Made by a program: the position numbers and the translations under genes. 64,000 nucleotides of DNA from a virus: IMG/VR virus record IMGVR_UViG_3300035695_000002, positions 56,725 through 120,724 of that record; one strand, 5' to 3'. Below, in pieces: positions 1-7,964 of this stretch. Below the pieces are notes generated by a model that was not told where the DNA came from, made no database searches, and saw only the letters and a list, made by a program, of their open reading frames with translations. The first letter of the stretch is position 1. Each line of letters opens with the position of its first letter.

Positions 1-1169
1 GCTATAATAGCAGGATTAATATCTAAATATGTGATAGATCCATTTGATCCACCTGTTTGATTTATTGCGGTTGTTATTGATACAGCAGTAAATGCTGCAG
101 TACCAGAAGCAGGGCTAAAAAATCCAGCGAAAGATGAACCTGTGATTGCTCCAGAAGTTGGAGTTACTGTATTTCCTGGGTTAATAGTAATACCGATCCC
201 ACTAGTAGCATTCCATGTACTGGGTTGATTAATAATAAACCCTGTATTTACTTGTATTTGATTTGCTACAGCGCTAGATCCGTTTAGAGTTATACCCCCA
301 ACATTACCTAATCCGGCAGCATCATTTATTTTTAATCCGTGAGCTTGAGTTAGTAATATTGCTCCATCTGATGCCAGTGTCAATCCTCCATTTGTAGAAC
401 TACCAGCAACCTTAGATTGAAATATTAAATTAGTAGTAGGGTTTGCAGATCCTTGAACCGGAAGATTATAAATTTGCCATAATGTTTGAACACTTGCTGT
501 TCCTGTTGTTTTCCACCCCTGACCCTCAAATGTTATTATAGGAGAAATCTGTTGAGCACCTGCTGCTGCTGCTGTGGAATTTGAAAACCATAAGCCAGCA
601 CCATCTACTACAGTAGTTCCTAAAGAAGCAAAGGAATATTTTATAATATTAGTTGTTGTACCTACTATTGTATTTGGTCCAGATAATGTTCCTCCAGAAG
701 CTAAAAGCCAAGAAAGTCCTGTAGATTGTTTACCATTAAATGTATTCCAATCGGCAGAGGATAAATATCCATTAGTTGATGTAGTAGCTTGAATAACTTG
801 AATAGTAGTATTTGCTAATAAAGTACTAGATCCTGTTATAGTAAGAACTGCTGAAGTAGCCTCTGTCAAATTACCAGCAGCAGTGTATGAAGGAGCAGCA
901 GATCCTCCTGTATTATTACCAAACCATGTGTGTGCTCCAGCATTAGACAATGAGAAAGATAGAGATGGAGTAGTGGTGGGAGTGCCTACAGAAGTAGTAA
1001 ATAAAGGAGATAGATTTCCACTAGAAAAAGAAGAAACTGTACCTCCTCCACCACCACCTGATATATTAGAAGCTACTTGTGTCAACCTTTCCATCTGTTT
1101 AGAGATGAAAGATAACCAATATTCTTCTGGTGCTGATTCTGCTCCTATTTGTCTATTAGGTACGGACAT
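1..1169 (-). CDS. Tail fibre-like protein (partial, runs off the window)
   Basis: The frame is open from an ATG at 1169 to the window edge, so only the N-terminal ~389 residues are present. The protein begins MSVPNRQIGAESAPEEYW, followed by a glycine run and a long Ser/Thr/Gly/Ala-rich beta-repeat region. It contains the phrase NGYLSSADWNTFNGKQ, which I recognise as a recurrent element of Bacteroidota phage fibre proteins. The composition (little Lys/Cys, many short beta-type repeats) suits a trimeric fibre shaft. It lies 22 nt downstream of the tail-spike gene and is probably cotranscribed with it. Receptor binding is inferred, not seen; the C-terminal tip domain lies outside the window. Confidence 0.75.
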   Translation of the reverse strand, partial: MSVPNRQIGAESAPEEYWLSFISKQMERLTQVASNISGGGGGGTVSSFSSGNLSPLFTTSVGTPTTTPSLSFSLSNAGAHTWFGNNTGGSAAPSYTAAGNLTEATSAVLTITGSSTLLANTTIQVIQATTSTNGYLSSADWNTFNGKQSTGLSWLLASGGTLSGPNTIVGTTTNIIKYSFASLGTTVVDGAGLWFSNSTAAAAGAQQISPIITFEGQGWKTTGTASVQTLWQIYNLPVQGSANPTTNLIFQSKVAGSSTNGGLTLASDGAILLTQAHGLKINDAAGLGNVGGITLNGSSAVANQIQVNTGFIINQPSTWNATSGIGITINPGNTVTPTSGAITGSSFAGFFSPASGTAAFTAVSITTAINQTGGSNGSITYLDINPAII

Positions 1170-1191
1170 TATATTTTTTATTTAAATTTTC

Positions 1192-3711
1192 TTAAACATT
1201 TTCTATTGTTGCTATCGGTAATCTGGAACTGTTAGTTATACCTGACTGTGTAATCCTCCACTTATAAACTGTAGGATTGCCTATGAAATCGGTATTATAA
1301 ATAATATCCCCCTTTTTATAACCAATTGAGTTTGCATTACTCGCCACAAATACCCCTTGTTCTATTCCTTGCCAATCTACCCCAGTAACCTCAACAAGAC
1401 CATTATCTATTGCATTATTGCTTACAGTTATTGTTGTACTTGTCACAGATATAATATGAGTGCCTTCTGGAAAATAAGGACTGAATATCGTCATTCTTGG
1501 AGCAGCAGAACTAATAGGAGCTTCTCCTACACAATTTGTTATTACATTACTACCACTTATAGCATCTCCTATTACAAAAAATGGATAAACATTTGGTATT
1601 CTACCTATATAAAAATTGTAATTAGTTACAGCATCAATCCCCTTCCCTATATAGGAGAGGGTTATAGTGGATGTTGCGTCGTTTTTAGCTGTAACTACAC
1701 CACAACACAAGTACCTATTCGCAATTCCGTATTCATCAAGAATATTAGTTGTTCCATTAAGGAAGATAGTGTCCTGAATATATACTTTGTTGTAATCATC
1801 CCCTGCACTCATCACTATATCTGCTGTAAGATTTATAGCATCTATATTGCTAAAACTTAATGTCCCTGACTTTAAAGGGAAAAAATACCATTCTTCAGGA
1901 GTTCTTGTTGTAGAAGTGGGATTTGTTATATTTGTATTTCTTTTCCTTTTGCGTATCAAAGAACTTGTATTACCAAGTGGAGTAGATCCATTTCTCCTAT
2001 TATAACTAATAATCATATCTGATAGTAATAGATATGGAGTATTTTCTGATAATTCTTGTGGTTTAGATACTGTTATAATATCAGAACTTCCAAACGGTAA
2101 AGTACTTTGAGCACTTGAACAATTAACAAATTCTAATTGTCCTTGTAAATAATAATTAATTGGAAGTTGATTGAAATAACATTTATCGAAATAAGCACTT
2201 TGACAATCAACTGCTAAAGGTGTATAATAAATAGCTCCGTAAGTAAAGAACATCGAATCAACAACTTTGAGGTAGCCCCCTTTAAATATTGTATATGCAT
2301 TATGTATTGCCGGACTTCCGTATACAGGAGCTTGAAAATTGATTCTACAACCCTCTAATGTCATATGACCAAAAACAGTAGAACCATTGAGCATATAAAA
2401 GCTCTCCAAATGTCCTCTTTTTATAATTATTCCTTTATTTGCAAAAGATGTTAGTTTAGCTATATATCTAACACTCCCTGCCACATTAAGCCCATCTACT
2501 TCAGGATGATCCCCCGTACCGTTACCATAATCAAAAGAATTAAAGATGGTTTCGGTGTGCCCCCAACACTTAAAATTATTTATCTGGCATGACCTATTCT
2601 GTGATTGTCCAATAGATACTGCACTTCTACAACTATCTCCCCAACAATTATTGATACAGATAGCATCTCCGTTTTGAGGAGTGATGTGGGGACTTAAGCA
2701 ATATCCAACAACTAAATTAGCTACTCTACAACTATCGAAAATAATATCTGTAGAGCCTCCATTACCGTCTGCTGAATTATAATATGAAGCAAAATCAGGA
2801 TATATATCAGTTGCTGAAGAATCATTAATAAAAGGATCAACTACAAATCCTGCATGAGGAGAATAAGGAGTATCTCTACATCCTCCTGAAAAATTAGTTG
2901 CTGGATTTTCTAAAACATCATAAACCGATAAGTTAGCAATAGCTGAATTAGCACCATTTAAAAAAATACCATAAACCCTCACCCCTTTACATTTATGTAA
3001 TCCTACCATAAAAGTATTTTTATTGGTTGTAGTTAATTTTGTTTGTCCGGCAGTCCCATCATATACATTCGTCTCTCCTTCTAATCTAAAACTATTACAG
3101 AATTGATTCAGTCCTTGTCTAACCAGTATGCCAATCCCTATTTTATAATTACCAAATGGTAAATAAACATATTTTAACTTAGAAACAATAGCACTATCTA
3201 TTGTCTTTTGAATTGCGGGTTGGTCATCTTGAATACCGTCCCCTAATGCTCCAAACCATCTTACTGACCATTTTCCTAAAGATAACGCCTCTGGAACAAT
3301 TGTTAAAGTGGTGTCGAATATTTTACTTCTAAAAGGACCATCAATAATACCACCATTAATAGTTCCTATTCCTGTTAAATATGTTCCATTTTCAAAAATT
3401 AAATATTTTCCAGAAGGAACTGTCACTGTACCACTTATTGTTATTGCTCCTCCTCCTTTTATATCAAATTTAACCCCTTTTACATTTGAACTTGATAAAA
3501 TTGTATTTAATTTAGTGGTCATATCAGAGCCATTAGCATAAATACCGGCATTTCTACATGGCACTATACCATTTAATTCTAATGCAATCCATTTATTAGT
3601 ACCGTCATCATAACCAAATACTCCATCATTAGAGTATCCGGCAGGAAATGCAGCCACTTGCATCATTATATTTCCTCTATCTTGAATAAATGCTCCAGAA
3701 GCTACTGACAT
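1192..3711 (-). CDS. Tail spike with pectate-lyase-type beta-helix (839 aa)
   Basis: Residues 152-170 (WFGALGDGIQDDQPAIQKT) match the start of the Pectate_lyase_3 / tailspike beta-helix family, where an FGAxGDG...DDxxAIQ motif opens a right-handed parallel beta-helix. Evenly spaced hydrophobic and Asn/Gly-rich repeats follow for several hundred residues. The first ~50 residues would be the virion-attachment part. Such spikes usually bind or cut host surface polysaccharide. I cannot name catalytic residues, so depolymerase activity is an inference. The gene starts 3 nt after the stop of a 71-aa gene and ends 22 nt before the next fibre gene. Confidence 0.85.
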   Translation of the reverse strand: MSVASGAFIQDRGNIMMQVAAFPAGYSNDGVFGYDDGTNKWIALELNGIVPCRNAGIYANGSDMTTKLNTILSSSNVKGVKFDIKGGGAITISGTVTVPSGKYLIFENGTYLTGIGTINGGIIDGPFRSKIFDTTLTIVPEALSLGKWSVRWFGALGDGIQDDQPAIQKTIDSAIVSKLKYVYLPFGNYKIGIGILVRQGLNQFCNSFRLEGETNVYDGTAGQTKLTTTNKNTFMVGLHKCKGVRVYGIFLNGANSAIANLSVYDVLENPATNFSGGCRDTPYSPHAGFVVDPFINDSSATDIYPDFASYYNSADGNGGSTDIIFDSCRVANLVVGYCLSPHITPQNGDAICINNCWGDSCRSAVSIGQSQNRSCQINNFKCWGHTETIFNSFDYGNGTGDHPEVDGLNVAGSVRYIAKLTSFANKGIIIKRGHLESFYMLNGSTVFGHMTLEGCRINFQAPVYGSPAIHNAYTIFKGGYLKVVDSMFFTYGAIYYTPLAVDCQSAYFDKCYFNQLPINYYLQGQLEFVNCSSAQSTLPFGSSDIITVSKPQELSENTPYLLLSDMIISYNRRNGSTPLGNTSSLIRKRKRNTNITNPTSTTRTPEEWYFFPLKSGTLSFSNIDAINLTADIVMSAGDDYNKVYIQDTIFLNGTTNILDEYGIANRYLCCGVVTAKNDATSTITLSYIGKGIDAVTNYNFYIGRIPNVYPFFVIGDAISGSNVITNCVGEAPISSAAPRMTIFSPYFPEGTHIISVTSTTITVSNNAIDNGLVEVTGVDWQGIEQGVFVASNANSIGYKKGDIIYNTDFIGNPTVYKWRITQSGITNSSRLPIATIENV

Positions 3712-3714
3712 AGA

Positions 3715-3930
3715 TTAATTTAAATTAAATACTGTGAAAGCACTTCCTCCTGAAAATCCTACAACATTTATAGTGAGATCAGGATAAATCCCTGTGATAG
3801 ATATATTTGCTCCAGGAAGAATATTAGGAAGAGGACCTATAGTAGATGTAATAAGCCTATCTAAATCAAGATAATCATTATATTTCTTCGCAGAAGTTAT
3901 CCAAAAACCCGTTTTTATATAATGAGGCAT
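3715..3930 (-). CDS. Small tail-fibre-related protein (71 aa)
   Basis: A short protein with the segment GANISITGIYPDLTINV. The 466-aa fibre protein at 43910-45310 has nearly the same phrase (GANITITGSYPNFTIA), so this is probably a small fibre or spike accessory or adaptor module. It is packed between the 210-aa membrane protein (4-nt gap) and the tail spike (3-nt gap), suggesting translational coupling with the spike. No membrane segment or enzyme motif is visible. Exact role unknown. Confidence 0.6.
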   Translation of the reverse strand: MPHYIKTGFWITSAKKYNDYLDLDRLITSTIGPLPNILPGANISITGIYPDLTINVVGFSGGSAFTVFNLN

Positions 3931-3933
3931 ATT

Positions 3934-4566
3934 TTATTTTTTACCCACTTTTAACTCTAATATTTGAGGAATATGTACATGAGGATTAGAAGAGGTCATT
4001 TCTGAGAAATATTTCTTCTTTCCTAAAAACCATTTCCTTTTCCAATATAATACTCCATCTATAGGAGCATCTACTTCGTACTTTAGTACTGCACTGTCTG
4101 GAGAAACTTGTTTATAATCGAATTTTGACCATTTGTCTTGTTTTTTCCAATCTTTAGCTACAAATTTGATAGTGTCTCCTTTTTTATCTATATATGTGAT
4201 AGTTGTGTCTTTTGGATGGATACGTAAACTATCTATAGATTGAGATTGGACTTGGAAAGCATACTCTAGATTTTTATAACTTTTCTTTAATCCTTGGAAT
4301 TCCTTTAGAAAGGAGAGATTTCCATCTTTTACAAGTTGTTTGATTGTGTTATTTTCAAGAACAACAGCTTGGTTTTTAGCTACTTCTTCCCCTGACTTAT
4401 TTTTATAATATTGAGTTTTCATTTGCTCTTTACTAAAAAGCTGTTCTACACCCTGTTTTTGAGCCTTTTCTTCTCTATATTTGTTGTAAAATGTATAAAG
4501 TAGAACACCAGTTATGATTAGCAATAATACTAACCCTGCTTCTATTTTAAGTCTTAAAGATAACAT
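3934..4566 (-). CDS. N-terminally anchored membrane protein of the lysis cassette (210 aa)
   Basis: Residues about 9-28 form one strongly hydrophobic helix (LVLLLIITGVLLYTF). A lysine-rich turn and then a charged, coiled-coil-like region to about residue 120 follow. The C-terminal part has beta-type sequence (TTITYIDKKGDTIKF, VLYWKRKWFLGKKKYF). The topology of one N-terminal helix with a long periplasmic part resembles inner-membrane spanins or accessory lysis proteins, and the neighbours (small membrane proteins, M15 endolysin) agree. It could equally be a membrane protein unrelated to lysis. No lipobox or catalytic motif was seen. Confidence 0.55.
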   Translation of the reverse strand: MLSLRLKIEAGLVLLLIITGVLLYTFYNKYREEKAQKQGVEQLFSKEQMKTQYYKNKSGEEVAKNQAVVLENNTIKQLVKDGNLSFLKEFQGLKKSYKNLEYAFQVQSQSIDSLRIHPKDTTITYIDKKGDTIKFVAKDWKKQDKWSKFDYKQVSPDSAVLKYEVDAPIDGVLYWKRKWFLGKKKYFSEMTSSNPHVHIPQILELKVGKK

Positions 4567-4568
4567 AA

Positions 4569-4766
4569 TTACTCGTCTATTTTTTCTCCTGATTGTAATT
4601 TGAAATATAGAGCTGTTTCATGCCCCACCCATGTAAGAAATAATGATAGAAATACCCACCATTTGTTATCTTGGAATAGTAATACAGCACTCATAGCTGA
4701 TCCCAGTCTACTAACACTGGCTCCTAGGAAAGAATATTCTTTAGGTGTATCAGGAAGATATTTCAT
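4569..4766 (-). CDS. Small membrane protein, holin candidate (65 aa)
   Basis: A short protein with two hydrophobic stretches, about residues 14-32 and 36-54 (KWWVFLSLFLTWVGHE), separated by a short turn, and a charged C-terminus. I recognise the general sequence type as conserved in crAss-like phages, without an assigned function. Its start codon overlaps the stop of the 109-aa gene (TAATG), so the two are translationally coupled. Its position beside the endolysin makes a holin or pinholin-type role plausible, but this is inferred from size and context only. Confidence 0.55.
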   Translation of the reverse strand: MKYLPDTPKEYSFLGASVSRLGSAMSAVLLFQDNKWWVFLSLFLTWVGHETALYFKLQSGEKIDE

Positions 4767-5095
4767 TACTTTACTATAAACTTATCTATTATATATATAA
4801 TAAGTCCCAATGTCATTACAATACCTTGCCAATTACCTTTTAAAGTGTTCATGAAGGATTTATTTTCTTCTACTTTTGGAGAAATGTCGTCCAAATCTCT
4901 ATCCAATACTCTAATTTTCTCTCCTACAGTGGCTCTAAGGACAGCTAAGTCTGTTTTTAGGTCATTGTGACTGGTTTCCAACCCTGTAACTCTACCATTG
5001 GTTTTTCTACATTCTGTTAGAGTGTTTTCTCCTGTAATTTTTATTACAGCCAACTGTTCTCTTATTGTTGATAATTCTTCAGCAATATCTGCCAT
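4766..5095 (-). CDS. Coiled-coil protein with C-terminal membrane helix, holin-like (109 aa)
   Basis: Residues 1-80 are charged and heptad-like (ELSTIREQLAVIKI... ETSHNDLKTDLAVLRATV). The last ~20 residues are a hydrophobic helix (GIVMTLGLIIYIIDKFIV) ending in Lys. This layout resembles the XhlA class of phage lysis membrane proteins. It is the first gene after the promoter/terminator in the 5133-5198 intergenic space and couples to the 65-aa membrane protein. A role in lysis is inferred from layout and neighbours. Confidence 0.6.
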   Translation of the reverse strand: MADIAEELSTIREQLAVIKITGENTLTECRKTNGRVTGLETSHNDLKTDLAVLRATVGEKIRVLDRDLDDISPKVEENKSFMNTLKGNWQGIVMTLGLIIYIIDKFIVK

Positions 5096-5120
5096 TATTA
5101 TAATAATTAAGGGATTTATA

Positions 5121-5152
5121 CAAAAGTATGACTAAAAAAGCAAATTTCCAAG
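5121..5152 (-). promoter_or_regulatory. Bacteroidota-type promoter for the membrane-protein lysis genes
   Basis: On the minus strand there is CTTG (5149-5152), 20 nt, then TACTTTTG (5121-5128), matching the Bacteroidota primary-sigma consensus TTTG-N19-21-TAnnTTTG. The ATG of the 109-aa gene lies 25 nt downstream. The -33 box sits inside the stem of the terminator hairpin at 5144-5167. Confidence 0.65.
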
Positions 5153-5167
5153 GATTTACTTGGAAAT
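5133..5167 (-). terminator. Rho-independent terminator after the endolysin gene
   Basis: On the minus strand a perfect 9-bp stem, ATTTCCAAG / CTTGGAAAT, with a 6-nt loop, is followed by TTGCTTTTTT. It lies about 30 nt downstream of the endolysin stop. It overlaps the promoter of the next genes. Confidence 0.75.
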
Positions 5168-5198
5168 TAATGCTATAGAGAAATTGAATTATATGGAA

Positions 5199-5705
5199 TT
5201 AAACTAATCCATCCCAAGTGGGATCTGTGGATTTAACTATTGAAAATTTATCTAAATTTGGGAGATATTGCCAATGCCATCTCTCTGATAGTACTGTTCT
5301 TACAAAACCGTAAGTTTTAGCATTATGAAACATCCATTTATAGACATCTGGAGGAACATTGAAATCATAAGCATCTCCGTTTTGATGATTGGAATATCCA
5401 GGTTTAGCTGTTCTAGGACTAAATAGTCCATTATCTGCATTTATTAGATATGTCCTATCGTTTATTTTAGTCTTATCTATTACATTCCTTTGACGAAATC
5501 CATATTGCTCTTCCCAAGTTCTGAATCCTTCATTTAAATGGAGAGTGATATTGTCCTTTTTAGCACCGTTAATGATTGATTGTACAAAAGAAAGATAAGA
5601 ATTAACGACCTTTTTACCATCAATTAAGGAAATCCCCTCATATCTTAGGAGTTTTCCATTGTCATATAAGGCATATTCTCCTTTTCCGTTTTGAGATTCT
5701 ATCAT
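5199..5705 (-). CDS. Endolysin: M15-family (VanY-type) peptidase, 168 aa
   Basis: A zinc peptidase that would cut peptide stems of peptidoglycan (D,D-carboxypeptidase or L-alanyl-D-glutamate endopeptidase class). The family motif SxHxxGxAxD is present (S105, H107, G110, A112, D114), as is the ERWHW block with E141 and H144. The zinc ligands would therefore be H107, D114 and H144. The upstream motif EGFRTWEEQ (59-67) is also typical. The whole chain is the catalytic domain. There is no signal peptide, so export would need the holin-like proteins encoded just downstream. The start overlaps the stop of the 149-aa gene (TAATG). Confidence 0.92.
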   Translation of the reverse strand: MIESQNGKGEYALYDNGKLLRYEGISLIDGKKVVNSYLSFVQSIINGAKKDNITLHLNEGFRTWEEQYGFRQRNVIDKTKINDRTYLINADNGLFSPRTAKPGYSNHQNGDAYDFNVPPDVYKWMFHNAKTYGFVRTVLSERWHWQYLPNLDKFSIVKSTDPTWDGLV

Positions 5706-6154
5706 TAATAATTTAAAAATAATCGTTCAAATAGATAGATATAATTATAACTTAAGTTTTGTTTGGTTTCTTCTAATCTTTTATTCATTATTTCCCAATC
5801 TGGGAGTTCTTCAAAAACAATAGTCACTTCACTATCTAACAATTCTTTAGTTTTAGATTGCTTTAAAATACCTAATTTTAGATTGTCTTCATCATTTTCC
5901 TTATAATCTTCAGGAAGAGTTCCATTATATAATTCAGCAAACCCCAGAAGATTAATAGCTTGAAATTGTTCCCTAGACACATTCTCTCCAACTTTCTTAA
6001 GGGTTTTATTGGCTATTCTCCTCACTCCTTCACTTATAGATTTTTCATTACAAAACCCTAAAATCTTAACATCTTCCTTACCATTATTGAAAGATACTCC
6101 AGCTAGGAGATTTAAGCATTCATATAATTCTTCTACCTTTAACTTTTTTTCCAT
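5705..6154 (-). CDS. Conserved-looking hypothetical protein before the endolysin (149 aa)
   Basis: An acidic, helical protein starting MEKKLKVEELYECLNLLAG. I do not recognise it. A longer frame begins at a TTG at 6178, but that codon lies inside the -7 promoter box (6176-6183), so the ATG at 6154 is the better start. Its stop overlaps the endolysin start (TAATG), so the two proteins are made together. Late expression with the endolysin suggests a lysis-linked or virion role, but nothing in the sequence fixes a function. Confidence 0.6.
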   Translation of the reverse strand: MEKKLKVEELYECLNLLAGVSFNNGKEDVKILGFCNEKSISEGVRRIANKTLKKVGENVSREQFQAINLLGFAELYNGTLPEDYKENDEDNLKLGILKQSKTKELLDSEVTIVFEELPDWEIMNKRLEETKQNLSYNYIYLFERLFLNY

Positions 6155-6175
6155 ATTTAATTGGTTTAATTTTCG

Positions 6176-6206
6176 CAAATATAGTAAAATAATTCAATAA
6201 TACAAA
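6176..6206 (-). promoter_or_regulatory. Bacteroidota-type promoter for the endolysin operon
   Basis: On the minus strand: TTTG (6203-6206), 19 nt, TATATTTG (6176-6183). This is a full match to the TTTG-N19-21-TAnnTTTG consensus. The ATG at 6154 follows 21 nt after the box. It lies in the only sizeable gap between the 454-aa fibre gene and the 149-aa gene. Confidence 0.75.
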
Positions 6207-6209
6207 TAG

Positions 6210-7574
6210 TTAGCTCCAATTTCCCACATTTGTTACAGAATTAGTACCTACAGGCCAAATTCTGAAATAAGAATTCACTCCCACTATGGCTGCTGAGGCT
6301 ACACCTAAGCTAACTTGAGGAATTAGTGTTCCTCCTGCATTGATTCTCACAATTCCCCATATTCTAGCATGACCTGTAGTAGTGGTATTAGCTGCACTTA
6401 TAGCAACATTGGCTGCCGTATTAAATGATATTAAAGGAGCACTAGCTGTAGCTAAAGTACTTTTAGTAGCTGAAGATTGCCAAGTTTGTGAGGTAAATGT
6501 AGCCGTTCCTCCAAAAGAAAAACCAAAAGCCCCTGACGTAGAGGACATGGAAGTTAAGGAGAAAAAACACTCAAAATAGTAAGATTTTGAACTTGATACT
6601 GTTAAAGCCCCATTAGTGGAAGAATTAAACAGTTTTTGTGCTGCTGTTTGAGATGTAAGAGTATATGCTCCTGTTAAGGATATGAATTGTTCACTGTCTA
6701 CTACAGATCTTTCACTGGTAGCATGAGTCCAATATCGGATACCGTTAGCATCCACTTCTCCTACACCTGCTATTGCTGATGTTAATAAAGCAGCACTTGT
6801 TAATATAAAAGTTTCTGCTCCAAAAGAAGCAGTTCCAGCAGCATGTATTAATACACCAGGATTAAATGTCTTATTTCCTGTAACTGTTTGTACAGAGGCT
6901 AATACCATATCTCCACTACCACTAGGAGACCCCCAACTTACATTAGATCCATCTGTAGTGAGATATTTTCCTGTATTTCCTATTTGAGAAGGTAGAAGAT
7001 TGGTTATAGCTCCTGCACCGAAAGATGTAAGAGAAGAAGCAGTGACTCCTGATGCTAATGTGATTCCTGTTAATGTTCCTGCTGCTGCTGCGATAGTAAT
7101 ATTTCCACTACCATCAAAACTTACACCATTAATAGTTCTTGCAGTCTGTAACACTGTAGCACTACCAGCGTTTCCTGTAATTGTAGTGATTGTTATATTT
7201 GATGATAGAGCACTTCCATTAATAGTCCTGGAAGAAGGAACAGCATCTGTAATACCATATCCTCCTAATGTAGTTGGAATAGAAGTTAAACTACCAAAAG
7301 CTAGTGAACTTATAGTTGCGAAAGTTCCAAGTCCTAAATTGCTTCTAGCTGTTGTATAATTACTGAGTCCTGATAAATTATCAGTTTTCATCATATCTCC
7401 ATATGTAGGAGTTGATACAAAAACTGACCCATTCCAATATCTTACAGCATTTAAATCTGTATTATATATCACTACATCATGAGAATCTAGAAGCAATTGT
7501 TGGGCAAAAGCATCCTCTTGAGATTGTGTATAATCTGTTATTAATTGTAACGCTTTTGTTAATCTTACAGACAT
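6210..7574 (-). CDS. Tail fibre protein with long-fibre repeats (454 aa)
   Basis: The reliable start is the ATG at 7574 (MSVRLTKALQLITDYTQSQ), since the upstream extension reads through a different gene in another frame. After an N-terminal attachment segment (to ~45) come fibre repeats. These include ARTINGVSFDGSGNITI, LTSIPTTLGGYGITDAV and YLTTDGSNVSWGS, the last a common element of phage long-tail-fibre proteins. The C-terminal ~170 residues form a Ser/Thr/Ala-rich beta domain that could be the receptor-binding tip. The gene is 2 nt downstream of the 103-aa gene. The specificity cannot be read from sequence. Confidence 0.75.
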   Translation of the reverse strand: MSVRLTKALQLITDYTQSQEDAFAQQLLLDSHDVVIYNTDLNAVRYWNGSVFVSTPTYGDMMKTDNLSGLSNYTTARSNLGLGTFATISSLAFGSLTSIPTTLGGYGITDAVPSSRTINGSALSSNITITTITGNAGSATVLQTARTINGVSFDGSGNITIAAAAGTLTGITLASGVTASSLTSFGAGAITNLLPSQIGNTGKYLTTDGSNVSWGSPSGSGDMVLASVQTVTGNKTFNPGVLIHAAGTASFGAETFILTSAALLTSAIAGVGEVDANGIRYWTHATSERSVVDSEQFISLTGAYTLTSQTAAQKLFNSSTNGALTVSSSKSYYFECFFSLTSMSSTSGAFGFSFGGTATFTSQTWQSSATKSTLATASAPLISFNTAANVAISAANTTTTGHARIWGIVRINAGGTLIPQVSLGVASAAIVGVNSYFRIWPVGTNSVTNVGNWS

Positions 7575-7576
7575 TG

Positions 7577-7888
7577 TTATGGATGTGTCGTAGTAGTGGT
7601 AGTTGTGGAAATAATATCTACAATTCCCCAATCTGGAGAGGTAATAGAAAGTCCTACATAAAGTATAGGAATACAAGTATCTAGGTAGAATTCCCCTACA
7701 TAGGTTGGTACAAATGTGGGAGCACCGCAACCCGTATCTGGGGGGATAGCATTATTAATCTTCCCCAAAATTACATCTAAGGCATCTAAAGGAGCTACTC
7801 CTAAGTTAGTCAGGTAGTCTCCATCATATATAATGCATTTAGCATTAATATATGTAGCACATGTGTCACAAATAGCAGCAGTTCTCAT
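7577..7888 (-). CDS. Small virion/tail adaptor with poly-Thr tail (103 aa)
   Basis: The start is taken as the ATG at 7888 (MRTAAICDTCATYINAKC), because an upstream TTG would lie within the promoter. The N-terminal part has four Cys. The segment CIIYDGDYLTNLGVAPLDAL and a following short helix recur in the fibre proteins at 43910-45310 and 45314-46432, so this is probably a small version of a shared virion-attachment module. The protein ends in a run of Thr (STTTTTTTHP), one of the Thr-rich tracts seen in several tail genes here. Role inferred: base or adaptor of the 454-aa fibre. Confidence 0.6.
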   Translation of the reverse strand: MRTAAICDTCATYINAKCIIYDGDYLTNLGVAPLDALDVILGKINNAIPPDTGCGAPTFVPTYVGEFYLDTCIPILYVGLSITSPDWGIVDIISTTTTTTTHP

Positions 7889-7894
7889 AATGTA

Positions 7895-7925
7895 CAAAAA
7901 TAGGTTAAATTAATGAAATTTCAAG
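7895..7925 (-). promoter_or_regulatory. Bacteroidota-type promoter for the 103-aa/454-aa fibre genes
   Basis: On the minus strand CTTG (about 7922-7925) is followed by 19 nt and TATTTTTG (7895-7902). Only 6 nt separate the box from the ATG at 7888, so transcripts would be leaderless or nearly so. Confidence 0.6.
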
Positions 7926-7964
7926 GATTATTTTTACTTTTTGGTTATAATATAGCAATTGTTC

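Noticed and set aside
1357-1860. Plus-strand open frame of 167 codons inside the tail-spike gene
   Set aside because: It is the antisense of a well-supported spike gene, has biased Tyr/Cys/Ile composition and matches no recognisable protein.
6155-6178. TTG start extending the 149-aa protein by 8 residues
   Set aside because: The TTG is part of the -7 promoter box, so it would not be transcribed in full; the ATG at 6154 fits.
6382-7359. Plus-strand frames rich in Val/Pro/Ala opposite the 454-aa fibre gene
   Set aside because: They mirror the Ser/Thr/Gly repeats of the fibre on the other strand; no independent start signals or family match.
7575-7730. Upstream extension of the 454-aa fibre frame
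   Set aside because: These 52 codons overlap the Thr-rich end of the 103-aa gene and have an odd Cys/Tyr/Arg composition; the ATG at 7574 opens a normal fibre N-terminus.
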